The translations under genes were made by a program, and so were the position numbers. From assembly GCF_030694085.1 (NCBI RefSeq), contig NZ_JAUXZE010000085.1:1-64000 (forward strand): a stretch of DNA of 64,000 nucleotides, given 5' to 3'. Positions 1 through 10,567 of the stretch are shown here, in pieces (position 1 is the stretch's first letter; every line of letters starts with the position of its first letter). Below the pieces are notes generated by a model. The model worked only from the letters and a program-made list of their open reading frames with translations, did not search any database and was not told the DNA's origin. This stretch comes from Tabrizicola sp. (GTDB lineage: Bacteria; Pseudomonadota; Alphaproteobacteria; Rhodobacterales; Rhodobacteraceae).

Positions 1-255
1 CTTCACATAGTCGGCGTGGCCGGGGCAGTCGACGTGCGCGTAGTGACGGTTCTCGGTCTCATACTCCACGTGCGCGGTCGAGATCGTGATCCCGCGAGCC
101 CGCTCTTCCGGCGCGCCGTCGATCTGGTCATAGGCCCGGAATTCGCCGAAATACTTGGTGATCGCCGCCGTCAGCGTCGTCTTGCCGTGGTCAACGTGGC
201 CGATCGTGCCAATGTTGACGTGCGGCTTGTTGCGTTCAAACTTTGCCTTGCCCAT
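1..255 (-). CDS. tuf: Elongation factor Tu, N-terminal part (truncated by window edge)
   Basis: Reverse-strand translation [85 protein letters not shown]; classic EF-Tu G1-G3 motifs. Confidence 0.97.
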   Translation of the reverse strand, partial: MGKAKFERNKPHVNIGTIGHVDHGKTTLTAAITKYFGEFRAYDQIDGAPEERARGITISTAHVEYETENRHYAHVDCPGHADYVK

Positions 256-411
256 TGCGAATTCCGCCCTTGTCCTGATCGGGCCGAAGCCGGGCCCGAG
301 ATTACACGGGCGGCGACTTAGCTTGGCGGGGCGGGAAATTCAAGCCTGATTGGCCGCCGGTCGGGGGGCACGCTTTGCCCCGGGGCCCGCGCGCCCTATG
401 TTTCAGGGATC

Positions 412-1770
412 ATGCTGGATACCCCGTCCCCCGTCCCCGCCCGCGTCGCCCTGCACACCGAGCCGATGGGCGTCTGGCAAAGCTTCCGCGCGGCCCAGCG
501 CAACGTGCTGGAACTGATCCCCGAAGTCGCGACGCGGGTGCCGATCCTGTCGGGCCGGACCGGCAAGCGCTGGCACATGCTGATGGACCCCGACGGTCTG
601 AAGCAGGTTCTGCGCGACCGTGTCGACGACTATCCGAAGTCCGTGGTCACCAAGCTGATCCTGGAACCCGCCATTGGCGACAGCCTGTTCGTGGCCGAGG
701 GCGCACACTGGATGTGGCAGCGGCGGACGGCCGCGCCGGTCTTCTCGCACCGCAACGTGTCGGCATTGGGTCCCGTGATGACAGCGGCAGCCGAGCGGTC
801 TGCCGCGCGTCTGGACCGCGCAGTCGACCGCGCAGCCGACCTCTTCGACGAGATGGTGACGGCGACATTCGAAGTGATCGCGGACGTCACCTTCTCGGAC
901 GGATCAGGCTTCGACCGCGAGTCGGTGCATGACGCCATCGAGCAGTACATCGGGGCAACGGCGAAGGTGTCCCTGCTGGACGTGCTGGGTGCCCCGCCTT
1001 GGGTACCCCGCCCCAACCGCCTGTTCACCGGATCGGCAATGCGTCAGACAAAGCGACTGGCCGACCGGGCGATCGAGGCGCGGAAGGCCGAGGGCGCGAA
1101 GGCACCGCCAGACCTGCTGGACCTCTTGATGGCCGGGTCCGACCCGGAAAGCGGGCGGCAGATGACGACGGCCGAGTTGCGCGACAACCTTCTGACCTTC
1201 ATCGTCGCGGGGCACGAAACCACGGCGCTGACCCTTAGCTGGGCGCTGTATCTGTGCGCCTTCGATCCCTCGGTGCAGGCCGCCGCGCGGACCGAGGCGC
1301 AGGCAGTGCTGGGCGACCGGGCGGCGACGGTGGCAGACCTGTCTGCCCTGCCTCTGGTGCGCCGGATCGTCGACGAGGCCTTGCGCATGTATCCTCCGGC
1401 GGCCTTCCTGTCGCGGACGGCGATGGCCTCCGATACCCTCTGCGGACGCGAAGTCCGTCCCGGCGACACCGTGATCCTGCCGATCTACGCACTGCACCGG
1501 CATCGGCTGTTGTGGGAGGATCCAGATGCCTTCCGCCCCGACCGTTTCGCCGATCAAAAGGCCATACCGCGTTTCCAGTATCTGCCCTTCGGCGACGGCC
1601 CGCGCATCTGCATCGGCGCGTCTTTCGCCCTGCAGGAGGCGGTTATCGTGCTTGCAACCCTGCTGGCGCGCTTCCGGTTCATGCCCATTCCGGGCAAGGA
1701 GCCGAAGCCGGTGATGATCCTGACGCTGCGGCCCCAGGGCGGGGTCTGGCTGAAGGTAGAGCGGGCGTGA
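412..1770 (+). CDS. Cytochrome P450
   Basis: 452 aa; I-helix AGHETTA, ExxR (EALR) and heme-binding FGDGPRICIGASFA motif. Confidence 0.93.
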   Translation: MLDTPSPVPARVALHTEPMGVWQSFRAAQRNVLELIPEVATRVPILSGRTGKRWHMLMDPDGLKQVLRDRVDDYPKSVVTKLILEPAIGDSLFVAEGAHWMWQRRTAAPVFSHRNVSALGPVMTAAAERSAARLDRAVDRAADLFDEMVTATFEVIADVTFSDGSGFDRESVHDAIEQYIGATAKVSLLDVLGAPPWVPRPNRLFTGSAMRQTKRLADRAIEARKAEGAKAPPDLLDLLMAGSDPESGRQMTTAELRDNLLTFIVAGHETTALTLSWALYLCAFDPSVQAAARTEAQAVLGDRAATVADLSALPLVRRIVDEALRMYPPAAFLSRTAMASDTLCGREVRPGDTVILPIYALHRHRLLWEDPDAFRPDRFADQKAIPRFQYLPFGDGPRICIGASFALQEAVIVLATLLARFRFMPIPGKEPKPVMILTLRPQGGVWLKVERA

Positions 1771-1824
1771 CGGGTTCGGGCGCTTGTTGAATTGAGCGCG
1801 TTCCGCGCCGGTCCTTTGTCTCGC

Positions 1825-1849
1825 CCCTGCGTGTGAAGAACACGCAGGG
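1825..1849. terminator. Hairpin between convergent P450 and parC
   Basis: Perfect 9-bp inverted repeat CCCTGCGTG-TGAAGAA-CACGCAGGG. Confidence 0.5.
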
Positions 1850-1858
1850 CCTCGGCAG

Positions 1859-1892
1859 TGCCTCCGGCGGGGATATTTGCGAACAGGTGAAG
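1859..1892. repeat. Candidate dispersed intergenic element (GTGCCTCCGGCGGGGATATTTGCGAACAGGTGAAG)
   Basis: Intergenic sequence resembling a GCCTCCGGCGGGGATATTT-type element recalled from Rhodobacteraceae genomes; only one copy in this window. Confidence 0.4.
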
Positions 1893-1906
1893 GGCGGGGC
1901 GGCCCG

Positions 1907-4222
1907 TCAGGTAAATCGGTTGTCCCGCGGAAAGCCGCGCGGGGCCATCTTGCCGGCGCTGGCGCGCGCGCCGGTCCATTCCAGAAGGTGGGTCTCGGTC
2001 CGGGTGCGCCCTGCCGGGTCCTTCCACGACAGGCCCTCGGCCCTGGTGAAGGTGATCGCGTCCGAGAGACCACCATCCTTGTACTTCTGCAGCCTGACTC
2101 CCTTGCCCTTGGCCATCTCCGGCAGTTCGGACAGCGGGAAAACCAACATCTTCCTGTTGTCGCCCACCACAGCAATGGTGTCGCCGACCACGGCCACGCA
2201 GACGGCGGTCTTGACCCCGTCGCGAGTGGTCAGAACGGCCTTCCCCGCCTTGGTCTGGGCCAGCAGTTCTTCGGACGGCACGATGAACCCGTCACCCGCA
2301 GAGGACGCCAGAAGGTACTTCTGACCCGACCGATAGATCAGCAGGTCGGTGATTCCGGTGTCATTCGGCATGTCCACCATCAGGCGCACCGGCTCACCCA
2401 TCCCGCGCCCGCCGGGAAGGTTCGCGCCCAGAAGCGTGTAGAACCGGCCGTTCTCGGCCACCAGCAGGATCTTGTCCGTCGTCTCGGCATGAAACGCAAA
2501 GCGGGGACCGTCGCCGTCCTTGAACTTCTGTTCCACCGCAAGGTCCACATGGCCCTTCATTGCCCGGATCCAGCCCATCTTCGAGCAGATGACCGTGATC
2601 GGCTCGCGGTCGATCATCGCCTCGTAGGGGATGTCCTCGACCTCGGTCGCGTCGGCGAAATGGGTCCGGCGGGCACCCAGAGCCGTGCCTTTGCCGTAAA
2701 GCTTGCGGACTTCGTCCAGCTCTTTGGCGATGCGCTTCCACTGGCGGCGCTCGCTGTCCAGAAGGTCGGCCAGGTCAGCGCGTTCCTTCATCAGGGCGTC
2801 GCGCTCTGCGTTGAGCTCCATCTCCTCAAGACGCCGCAAGGACCGCAGGCGCATGTTCAGGATAGCTTCGGCCTGGACCTCGTTCAGCTGGCCTTCGCCA
2901 CCCCGGGCCGGAGGTTTATAGTCCTTTTCCGACATCGCCCGGACGTGCGATTTCGACCAGTCCTCGGCCATCAAGGCGGCCTTGGGGTCGTTGTCATATC
3001 GGATAATGTCAATCACACGGTCGAGGTTCAGGTAGGCGATCAACAGGCCTTCCAGCACCTCAAGCCTTGCGTCGATCTTTTCGATGCGGTGCAGGGACCG
3101 CCGCCGCAGCACATCGCGGCGGTGGTCGAGGAAGGCGCGCAGCACCTCCTTCAAGGAGCAGACCTTCGGCACCTTGCCGTCGATCAGGACGTTCATGTTC
3201 AGCGAGAAGCGGACTTCGAGGTCCGAGTTCCTGAACAGGCTGCCCATCAGCACATCCGGGTCGACGTTCCGGGCGCGCGGTTCCAGAATCAGGCGGATAT
3301 CCTCGGCAGACTCGTCCCGGACATCGGCCAGCAGGGGAACCTTCTTGATCTGGATAAGCTCGGCCAGCTTTTCGATCAGCTTCGATTTCTGGACCTGGAA
3401 CGGGATTTCGGTGACGACGATCTGCCAGGTGCCGCGGCCCAGGTCCTCGACTTCCCACTTCGCTCGGGTGCGGAACGCGCCGCGGCCGGTCCTGTAGGCC
3501 TCCAGGATCGCATCGCGAGGTTCGACGATCACGCCGCCGGTGGGAAAATCGGGACCGGGGACCAGGGCCACCAGCGCCTCGTCGGTCAGGGCCGGATCGG
3601 CCAGCAGCGCCTGGCAGCCGTCGATAAGTTCATCCAGGTTGTGCGGCGGGATGTTCGTGGCCATGCCGACGGCAATGCCCGAGGAGCCGTTGGCCAGCAG
3701 GTTCGGAAAGGCGGCGGGCAGGACGACCGGCTCTTCCAGGCGGCCGTCATAGTTCGGGCGGAAGTCGACGGCGGTCTCGTCGATGCCCTCCATCAGCGCC
3801 TCGGCGGCGGCGGTCACGCGCGCCTCGGTATACCGACTGGCGGCAGGGTTATCGCCGTCGATGTTGCCGAAGTTGCCCTGCCCGTCGACCAGCGGGTAGC
3901 GCATGTTGAAGTCCTGCGCCAAGCGCGCCATCGCGTCATAGATCGCGGAATCGCCGTGAGGGTGGAAATCCCCCATCGTGTCGCCCGCGATCTTGGCCGA
4001 TTTCAGGAAGCCCCCCGTCGGCGTCAGCCGCAGCCGCCGCATGGCCCAGAGGATTCGGCGATGGACCGGCTTCAGCCCGTCGCGCGCGTCCGGCAGCGCC
4101 CGGTGCATGATGGTCGACAGCGCATAGGTCAGATACCGCTCTCCGATCGCGCGGGACAGCGGTTCAGAGGTGGTCAGGCCCTGCGGCCCCTCGATCTTGG
4201 GTTCGTCGTCGTCTGCGCTCAT
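1907..4222 (-). CDS. parC: DNA topoisomerase IV subunit A
   Basis: 771 aa; [46 protein letters not shown], active-site Tyr in AASRYTEAR. Confidence 0.95.
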   Translation of the reverse strand: MSADDDEPKIEGPQGLTTSEPLSRAIGERYLTYALSTIMHRALPDARDGLKPVHRRILWAMRRLRLTPTGGFLKSAKIAGDTMGDFHPHGDSAIYDAMARLAQDFNMRYPLVDGQGNFGNIDGDNPAASRYTEARVTAAAEALMEGIDETAVDFRPNYDGRLEEPVVLPAAFPNLLANGSSGIAVGMATNIPPHNLDELIDGCQALLADPALTDEALVALVPGPDFPTGGVIVEPRDAILEAYRTGRGAFRTRAKWEVEDLGRGTWQIVVTEIPFQVQKSKLIEKLAELIQIKKVPLLADVRDESAEDIRLILEPRARNVDPDVLMGSLFRNSDLEVRFSLNMNVLIDGKVPKVCSLKEVLRAFLDHRRDVLRRRSLHRIEKIDARLEVLEGLLIAYLNLDRVIDIIRYDNDPKAALMAEDWSKSHVRAMSEKDYKPPARGGEGQLNEVQAEAILNMRLRSLRRLEEMELNAERDALMKERADLADLLDSERRQWKRIAKELDEVRKLYGKGTALGARRTHFADATEVEDIPYEAMIDREPITVICSKMGWIRAMKGHVDLAVEQKFKDGDGPRFAFHAETTDKILLVAENGRFYTLLGANLPGGRGMGEPVRLMVDMPNDTGITDLLIYRSGQKYLLASSAGDGFIVPSEELLAQTKAGKAVLTTRDGVKTAVCVAVVGDTIAVVGDNRKMLVFPLSELPEMAKGKGVRLQKYKDGGLSDAITFTRAEGLSWKDPAGRTRTETHLLEWTGARASAGKMAPRGFPRDNRFT

Positions 4223-4366
4223 GGATGTTGTGTAGGGAAAACCCGGTCACGGGTCCAGATGGCAATCCGTGGAACAGGGAACCAACGTGGCGGTTGTGCA
4301 TTTTTCTTACACTCCCGCAAACCGGCTGTGCTAAGACCGCAGCCAACGACAGAAACGGATTCATTC

Positions 4367-4975
4367 ATGCTGCGCCTCACTTTGCTTCTTTGTATCGGCA
4401 TGTTCGCCGCCCTTATGATTGCCGGGGAAGACCGCGGGCAAATGCGCCCCGGACTGGCTGCAGCAGCCGCCCAGAAGGTGCTACCAGAGACGGTCGGTGG
4501 CGCCGAATCGCAGCCGATCGCGTCGCGCGCTGCGGCTGAGCCGGTGGCCGAACTGGCCGCCGTGGCCCCGTTGGACGACGAGCCCGCACCTGTCTTGGCC
4601 GCCCTAGAACCCGCAACCGCCCCCGATGTCGAACCCGCCGCCTATGTCGAACCGGAACGCAAGCTGGTGACGGCCATCGAAGAACCCGTGTTCTCGCTGT
4701 CCTCCGTCGGCAACGAAACCTCACCGTCCGCCCCCGAAGCGCCCCAGCCCGAAGTCGCCGCCGGGGGCGAGGGCACGATCTGGTACGTCAACGCCAGCTC
4801 GGTGAACGTGCGGGCCGAGCCGTCGACCCAGGCCGAAGTGGTGGGCAAGCTGGCCTCGGGCGAGGCGGCTTTGATGGTGCAGGCGGTCGACAGCGACTGG
4901 GCCCGCATCGTGATCCAGGGCGACGGGGTGGAAGGCTTTGTCGCGATGCGCTACCTCAGCGCCGAGGCTCCGTGA
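4367..4975 (+). CDS. Secreted/anchored SH3 domain protein
   Basis: ATG at 4367 with hydrophobic N-terminus MLRLTLLLCIGMFAALMIA; C-terminal SH3b-like WYVNASSVNVRAEPSTQAEVVGKLASGE...GFVAMRYL. Confidence 0.8.
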   Translation: MLRLTLLLCIGMFAALMIAGEDRGQMRPGLAAAAAQKVLPETVGGAESQPIASRAAAEPVAELAAVAPLDDEPAPVLAALEPATAPDVEPAAYVEPERKLVTAIEEPVFSLSSVGNETSPSAPEAPQPEVAAGGEGTIWYVNASSVNVRAEPSTQAEVVGKLASGEAALMVQAVDSDWARIVIQGDGVEGFVAMRYLSAEAP

Positions 4976-5000
4976 CGGGCCGCGCGCCCCGGAGCCACTG

Positions 5001-5831
5001 ATGACCCAACGTTCGATCCTGATCACCGGCTGCTCCTCTGGCATCGGGCTTGACGCTGCGCGGGGCCTGAAGGCGCGCGGCTGGCGGGTCTTCGCGACCT
5101 GCCGGCAGGAAGCCGATTGTGACCGGCTAAGGACCGAGGGACTGGAAAGCTTCCACCTGGATTACGCCGACGAGGCCAGCATCGAGGCGGCGGTGTCGGA
5201 AGCATTGGGCCGCACCGGGGGCACACTTGATGCGCTGTACAACAATGGCGCCTTCGCCTGCCCCGGCGCGGTCGAGGACCTGCCACGTGGCGCCCTGCGC
5301 GAAATCTTCGAGACGAACCTTTTCGGCTACCACGACCTTACGCGCCGGGTGATCCCGGCAATGCGGGCGCAAGGGCACGGGCGGATCGTCAACTGCTCTT
5401 CGGTTCTTGGCCTGGTCGGTGCCAAATGGCGCGGAGCTTACGTCGCCACCAAGTTCGCGATGGAGGGGCTGACCGATGTCCTGCGGATCGAGATGCGGGG
5501 AACGGGCATCGACATCATCCTGATCGAACCCGGCCCCATCGCCACCAAGATCCGCGCCAATGCGGTGCCGCATTTCGAAAGGTGGGTGGACTGGGAAAAC
5601 TCGGCCCGGCGTGATCAGTATGTCGCCTTGCGGGGGCGGCTCTACGACCAGAAGATCAAGAAGGACGTCTTCGAGCTTGGTCCCGAGGCGGTCACCGTCA
5701 AACTGATTCATGCGGTCGAGGCCAAGCGCCCGAAAGCGCGATATTATGTGACAACGCCGACCTATCTGATGGGGGCCTTGCGTCGGGTGTTGCCGACCCG
5801 GGCGTTGGACTGGCTGATCGCCAAGGGCTAA
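5001..5831 (+). CDS. Short-chain dehydrogenase/reductase (SDR) family oxidoreductase
   Basis: TGCSSGIG nucleotide motif, NNGA, catalytic S...Y-xxx-K (GAYVATKFAMEG). Confidence 0.9.
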   Translation: MTQRSILITGCSSGIGLDAARGLKARGWRVFATCRQEADCDRLRTEGLESFHLDYADEASIEAAVSEALGRTGGTLDALYNNGAFACPGAVEDLPRGALREIFETNLFGYHDLTRRVIPAMRAQGHGRIVNCSSVLGLVGAKWRGAYVATKFAMEGLTDVLRIEMRGTGIDIILIEPGPIATKIRANAVPHFERWVDWENSARRDQYVALRGRLYDQKIKKDVFELGPEAVTVKLIHAVEAKRPKARYYVTTPTYLMGALRRVLPTRALDWLIAKG

Positions 5832-5834
5832 GGG

Positions 5835-5858
5835 CAAGAATTTTAAGTAAAATTCTTG
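5835..5858. repeat. AT-rich perfect palindrome CAAGAATTTT-AAGT-AAAATTCTTG
   Basis: 10-bp perfect inverted repeat directly after the SDR stop; overlaps a TTGACA at 5856-5861. Confidence 0.6.
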
Positions 5859-5935
5859 ACAAATTTCTTCCTCAAGAGATTTGGCTTCGCTTTTGGCATC
5901 GGCGCGCCTAGATGAGGCTCAAAGGGAGTGCAGCC

Positions 5936-6139
5936 ATGTTTTCCGACCCACTTGTCATCTTTGCAGCCATTGCCTGCCTTCTGGTGCTGGCAATCCTTCT
6001 GTTCGGAATCGGCACCTTCGCCAAGGGCGGCGAGTTCAACAAGCGCAACGCCAACAAGATCATGCGCTGGCGGCTCGGGGTGCAGTTCGTCGCCGTGGTG
6101 GTCATCGCCGGCTTCGCATGGCTGCGGTCGAAAGGGTAA
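5936..6139 (+). CDS. Twin-transmembrane (HIG1-like) small membrane protein
   Basis: 67 aa, two hydrophobic helices separated by GEFNKRNANKIMRWRLGVQ; 3 nt upstream of the adenosyltransferase gene. Confidence 0.7.
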   Translation: MFSDPLVIFAAIACLLVLAILLFGIGTFAKGGEFNKRNANKIMRWRLGVQFVAVVVIAGFAWLRSKG

Positions 6140-6142
6140 ATC

Positions 6143-6715
6143 ATGGTCGTCCTGTCGAAAATCTACACCAAGACCGGGGATGCCGGGGAAACCGCTCTGG
6201 GCAACGGCGCACGGGTGGCCAAGCACTCGGTGCGGGTCAGCGCCTATGGCACGGTGGATGAGACGAACGCCACCGTCGGCCTCGCCCGGCTGCACGCGAC
6301 CGGCGAAATGGCCGACGCCCTGAAGCGCATCTCGAACGACCTGTTCGACCTCGGGGCCGATCTCTGCACGCCTGATCGACACCTTGACCCGACGCTCAGC
6401 TACACGCCGCTGCGCATGATCGAGGGCCAGGTCGCGCGGCTGGAACGCGAGATCGACGCGATGAACGAGAAGCTGACACCCTTGCGCAGCTTCATCCTTC
6501 CCGGTGGCTCGGTGCTTGCCGCACAGCTCCACCTCTGCCGCACTGTCTGCCGCCGGGCCGAGCGTCTGGTGGTGGAAACCGCGACGATGGAGGACGTGAA
6601 TCCCGACGCCGTTCGCTACTTGAACCGCCTGTCGGACTGGTTCTTCGTCGCCGGCCGCATCGCCAACAACGATGGCAAGGACGACGTGCTCTGGGTCCCC
6701 GGCCTGACGCGCTGA
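6143..6715 (+). CDS. Cob(I)yrinic acid a,c-diamide adenosyltransferase (PduO type)
   Basis: KIYTKTGDAGETALGNGARVAKHS...GTVDETNA and C-terminal CRRAERLV...RYLNRLSDWFFVAGR motifs. Confidence 0.93.
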   Translation: MVVLSKIYTKTGDAGETALGNGARVAKHSVRVSAYGTVDETNATVGLARLHATGEMADALKRISNDLFDLGADLCTPDRHLDPTLSYTPLRMIEGQVARLEREIDAMNEKLTPLRSFILPGGSVLAAQLHLCRTVCRRAERLVVETATMEDVNPDAVRYLNRLSDWFFVAGRIANNDGKDDVLWVPGLTR

Positions 6716-6747
6716 CCAGGCAGACTTACCCAACCATGCCCGTCGTG

Positions 6748-6795
6748 AACTCCTCGCGGTCCTCAACGACGAGTGCACGAAGTGCTCGAGGAGTT
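6748..6795. repeat. Inverted-repeat element related to repeats at ~37.1 and ~46.0 kb
   Basis: AACTCCTCG...CGACGAGTGCACGAAGTGCT...CGAGGAGTT; 9-bp perfect outer arms. Confidence 0.45.
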
Positions 6796-6949
6796 TGCCC
6801 CCACCTCACCTGATCGCCCCCCACGATCAAAACGCGGCGTCGCGTCGCGCCAACCTGTCGTATTTGCTCTGTTGCGACGTTCCCTGATCCGGTAACAGGC
6901 GGGCGAGAGCTTGTGCGCCCTTGCGGCGCGTCGGATGAGGAGTGCGGCC

Positions 6950-7711
6950 ATGAAGGTTCTGGTCCCGGTCAAGCGGGTGATCGACTACAACGTGAAGGTG
7001 CGGGTAAAGGCGGATGGGTCGGGGGTCGACCTGGCCAACGTCAAGATGTCGATGAACCCCTTCGACGAGATTGCCGTCGAAGAGGCGATCCGGCTGAAGG
7101 AAAAGGGCATCGCGACCGAGGTCGTCGTCGTCTCCATCGGCGTCAAGCAGTCCCAGGAAACGCTGCGCAACGCGCTGGCGATGGGCGCGGACCGGGCGAT
7201 CCTGATCGAGGCGACCGACAACGTCCATGTGGACATCGAGCCCTTGGCCGTGGCCAAACTGCTGGCCGCCGTGGTCAAGGAAGAGGCTCCGGGCCTGGTC
7301 CTCTGCGGCAAGCAGGCCATCGACAACGACATGAACGCGACCGGGCAGATGCTGGCCGCCCTTCTGGGCTGGAGCCAAGCGACCTTCGCCTCGGAAGTCG
7401 CGATCGAGGGCGACAGCGCAAAGGTCACGCGGGAAGTCGACGGCGGTCTGCAGACGATCACCGTCAAGATGCCGACGATCATCACCGTCGACCTGCGCCT
7501 GAACGAGCCGCGCTATGCCTCGCTGCCAAACATCATGAAGGCCAAGGCCAAGCCGCTGGCCGCGAAGACGCCCGCCGACTACGGCGTCGACGTCGCGCCC
7601 CGGCTGTCCGTCGTGAAGACCGTGGAACCGGCGGGCCGCAAGGCGGGCGTCAAGGTCGGCTCGGTGGCCGAACTCATTGCGAAACTCAAAGACGAAGCGG
7701 GGGTGCTGTAA
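6950..7711 (+). CDS. etfB: Electron transfer flavoprotein subunit beta
   Basis: [27 protein letters not shown]..., [23 protein letters not shown]. Confidence 0.96.
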   Translation: MKVLVPVKRVIDYNVKVRVKADGSGVDLANVKMSMNPFDEIAVEEAIRLKEKGIATEVVVVSIGVKQSQETLRNALAMGADRAILIEATDNVHVDIEPLAVAKLLAAVVKEEAPGLVLCGKQAIDNDMNATGQMLAALLGWSQATFASEVAIEGDSAKVTREVDGGLQTITVKMPTIITVDLRLNEPRYASLPNIMKAKAKPLAAKTPADYGVDVAPRLSVVKTVEPAGRKAGVKVGSVAELIAKLKDEAGVL

Positions 7712-7712
7712 G

Positions 7713-8639
7713 ATGGCCGTTCTTCTTCTTGCCGATGTTGTTGACGGAAAACTGGCGACTGACCAGGTCGCCAAGACCCTGACGGCGGTGAAATCGCTGG
7801 GCCCGGTGACGGTGCTGGTCGCGGGCACGGGTGGCGACGCCGCCGCGGCCGAAGCGGCGACGCTGGACGGCGTCAGCAAAGTGTTGTTCGCCGACGATCA
7901 CGCCTATTGCCACGGCATGTCCGAACCCACCGCCGCCCTCGTGGTGTCGCTTGCCGGGGATTACGAGCATATCGTTGCCGCCTCGGGTGCTTTGTCCAAG
8001 TCGGTCCTGCCGCGCGTGGCGGCTCTGCTCGACGTGATGGTGATTTCCGAGGTGCTGGCAGTGCATGACACCGCGACCTTCGACCGGCCGATCTATGCCG
8101 GGAACGCGATCCAGACGGTCAAGACCTCGGATGCGAAGAAGGTGATGACCATCCGCACCGCGACCTTCGATGCGGCGGGCAAGGGCGGTTCGGCTGCGGT
8201 CGAGAAAGTCTCGGCCTCGGTCGATGGCGGGATGTCGGCCTGGGTCGAGGACAGGGTTGCGTCGTCGGACCGGCCGGAACTGACTTCGGCGGGCATCGTC
8301 GTCTCGGGTGGCCGCGGCGTCGGCTCGCAGGCCGACTTCGCGCTGATCGAGAAGCTGGCGGACAAGCTGAACGCCGCTGTCGGCGCGTCGCGCGCGGCGG
8401 TCGATTCGGGTTATGCGCCGAACGACTGGCAGGTCGGCCAGACCGGCAAGGTCGTGGCGCCGGATCTGTATGTGGCCGTCGGCATCTCGGGCGCGATCCA
8501 GCACCTTGCCGGGATGAAGGATTCGAAGGTCATCGTCGCGATCAACAAGGACGAAGAGGCGCCGATCTTCCAGGTCGCCGACTATGGCCTTGTCGCAGAC
8601 CTGTTCACCGCGGTTCCCGAACTGATCGAAAAACTCTAA
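7713..8639 (+). CDS. etfA: Electron transfer flavoprotein subunit alpha
   Basis: MAVLLLADV..., [66 protein letters not shown]. Confidence 0.96.
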   Translation: MAVLLLADVVDGKLATDQVAKTLTAVKSLGPVTVLVAGTGGDAAAAEAATLDGVSKVLFADDHAYCHGMSEPTAALVVSLAGDYEHIVAASGALSKSVLPRVAALLDVMVISEVLAVHDTATFDRPIYAGNAIQTVKTSDAKKVMTIRTATFDAAGKGGSAAVEKVSASVDGGMSAWVEDRVASSDRPELTSAGIVVSGGRGVGSQADFALIEKLADKLNAAVGASRAAVDSGYAPNDWQVGQTGKVVAPDLYVAVGISGAIQHLAGMKDSKVIVAINKDEEAPIFQVADYGLVADLFTAVPELIEKL

Positions 8640-8640
8640 G

Positions 8641-8675
8641 GCAAGGTGGGCGGTATCGCCCACCCTACGCCTGCG
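8641..8675. repeat. Dispersed hairpin repeat copy 1 (GGTGGGCGGTATCGCCCACC core)
   Basis: 20-bp core identical to 53355-53374; 31/35 identity over the extended element; lies between convergent genes. Confidence 0.75.
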
Positions 8676-8702
8676 CCAGGGGCCGCCTTCGGGTGGCCCT
8701 TT

Positions 8703-9542
8703 TCACATCAGCCGCTGCAGCGCCGGAACCAGTCGGTCCGCCACTTCGACATGCACCGCCGCACCGGGCAGGCAGGCGGCCTGGGCGGCCTCGGTCTCGG
8801 GGTAGGTCATGTCGAGGGGCTGCAGCGCCCGTGCGCGGGGGCTGGGCGTGGCGACAACCAGACCCGACACCTGGGGCATGAGCGCGTCAAGCAGCGGCTG
8901 GTCGATGAATGGCGGCGCGGGGTCCAGGGTTTCGGCCCGGTCAGGCGGCGGACCCTCGGCAAGCCACAACAGCAGTCGGCGGTCCGGCAACCGCGCCAGC
9001 AAAAGACGCATCCGGTCGAGCCAGGTCTGCTTCAATCCTGCCACCAGCCTGTCGTAGGCCGACGCATCGCTCCGCTCCAGCACCTGCATCAGGTGGCGGG
9101 TAAAGTGGATGTCGGTGAAATCGACCCGGGGGAACAGGTCGCGCAACGCAGGCGTTGCGGCCAGGAACCTGTCGTTCCGGCGGTGATGGACGCTGTAGTA
9201 CGCGTTCGTCATCGCCTCGGCCCCGGTCACCTGCACGACAGCCACCCGGGCGCGGGCTGCGATGTCCAGCGCGGCGGAGTCCTGCAAGTAGAAGTCGGGC
9301 CCCGCGTTCAGGGCACCAAGATTGGCGACCGGGCATCCCAGCGCCTGTTCGACCAGGGTCGCATAGGGCCGTGTCACGTATTTGCCAAAGGTGGCCGACC
9401 CGCCCAGCATCGCGAAATAGGGACGCGACAGGTCCCGCTGCGGCCCCCGGAACACGGCTTTCGACGCGCCATAATGGCACGGAAAGTAATCCAGCCCCCC
9501 CGCTTCCGCCGGAATCGACATCATCCCACCACCCGATTGCAA
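8703..9542 (-). CDS. DUF6473-like conserved protein
   Basis: 279 aa, FAMLGGSATFGKYVTRPYATLVEQALG...NLGALNAGPDFYLQD; family assignment from recollection. Confidence 0.65.
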   Translation of the reverse strand: MQSGGGMMSIPAEAGGLDYFPCHYGASKAVFRGPQRDLSRPYFAMLGGSATFGKYVTRPYATLVEQALGCPVANLGALNAGPDFYLQDSAALDIAARARVAVVQVTGAEAMTNAYYSVHHRRNDRFLAATPALRDLFPRVDFTDIHFTRHLMQVLERSDASAYDRLVAGLKQTWLDRMRLLLARLPDRRLLLWLAEGPPPDRAETLDPAPPFIDQPLLDALMPQVSGLVVATPSPRARALQPLDMTYPETEAAQAACLPGAAVHVEVADRLVPALQRLM

Positions 9543-9686
9543 TCTACCCGCCGCAAAGCCTGCCCGATGGTGGTTGCCGAATGGCTAAAATCGGGCGCAT
9601 CGCTAAAGGTCTAGGCATTTCCCCCCGCCTTGCGCGGGCGATACCCACGGGGCATAAGCGAAGGCGTCAGACGAGAGGTGCAGGCG

Positions 9687-10562
9687 ATGGAGATCAAGCT
9701 GGTGGGCGTCGTGGGCGCCGGGCAGATGGGCAACGGGATCGCCCATGTCTTCGCCCTGTCGGGCTATGACGTTCTGATGACCGACATCTCGGAAGAGGGT
9801 CTGGCGAAAGCGCTGGCGACCATCGAGCGGAACATCGAACGCCAGGTGTCGCGCGGGAAGGTCCTGGCTGCCGACAAGCGCGCGGCGATGGAGCGGATCA
9901 AGACCACGCTGAAGCTGTCGGACCTTGGACAGTGCGACCTGATCATCGAGGCCGCGACCGAACGCGAGACGGTCAAGCAGGCGATCTTCGAGGACCTGCT
10001 GCCGCACCTGAAGCCGACGACGATCCTGACCTCGAACACCTCGTCGATTTCGATCACCCGGCTTGCTTCCCGCACCGACCGGCCGGAAAAGTTCATGGGC
10101 TTCCACTTCATGAACCCCGTCCCGGTCATGCAACTGGTCGAACTGATCCGCGGCATCGCGACCGATCAGGAGACCTGGGAAAGCCTGCACGAGGTGGTGC
10201 GCAAGCTGGGCAAGACCGCCTCAAGCTCCGAGGACTTCCCGGCCTTCATCGTCAACCGCATCCTGATGCCGATGATCAACGAGGCGGTCTATACGCTGTA
10301 CGAAGGCGTCGGCTCGGTGAAGTCGATCGACGAGTCGCTGAAACTGGGCGCCAATCACCCGATGGGGCCGCTGGAACTGGCGGATTTCATCGGGCTGGAT
10401 ACCTGCCTCTCGATCATGAACGTGCTGCACGAGGGGCTGGCGGATACCAAATACCGGCCCTGCCCGTTGCTGACCAAGTATGTCGAGGCCGGGTGGCTAG
10501 GGCGGAAGACTCAGCGGGGGTTCTACGATTACCGGGGCGAGGTGCCGGTGCCGACAAGGTGA
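9687..10562 (+). CDS. 3-hydroxybutyryl-CoA dehydrogenase
   Basis: GVVGAGQMGNGIAHVFALSGYDV Rossmann motif; SNTSSISITRLAS; GFHFMNPVPVMQLVELIRG. Confidence 0.94.
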   Translation: MEIKLVGVVGAGQMGNGIAHVFALSGYDVLMTDISEEGLAKALATIERNIERQVSRGKVLAADKRAAMERIKTTLKLSDLGQCDLIIEAATERETVKQAIFEDLLPHLKPTTILTSNTSSISITRLASRTDRPEKFMGFHFMNPVPVMQLVELIRGIATDQETWESLHEVVRKLGKTASSSEDFPAFIVNRILMPMINEAVYTLYEGVGSVKSIDESLKLGANHPMGPLELADFIGLDTCLSIMNVLHEGLADTKYRPCPLLTKYVEAGWLGRKTQRGFYDYRGEVPVPTR

Positions 10563-10567
10563 GAGAA

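Noticed and set aside
1877-4975. 1032-aa plus-strand ORF, mostly antisense to parC
   Set aside because: The antisense part is a shadow frame of a GC-rich gene with low-complexity translation. Only its 3' end (4367-4975, SH3-domain protein) is a credible CDS.
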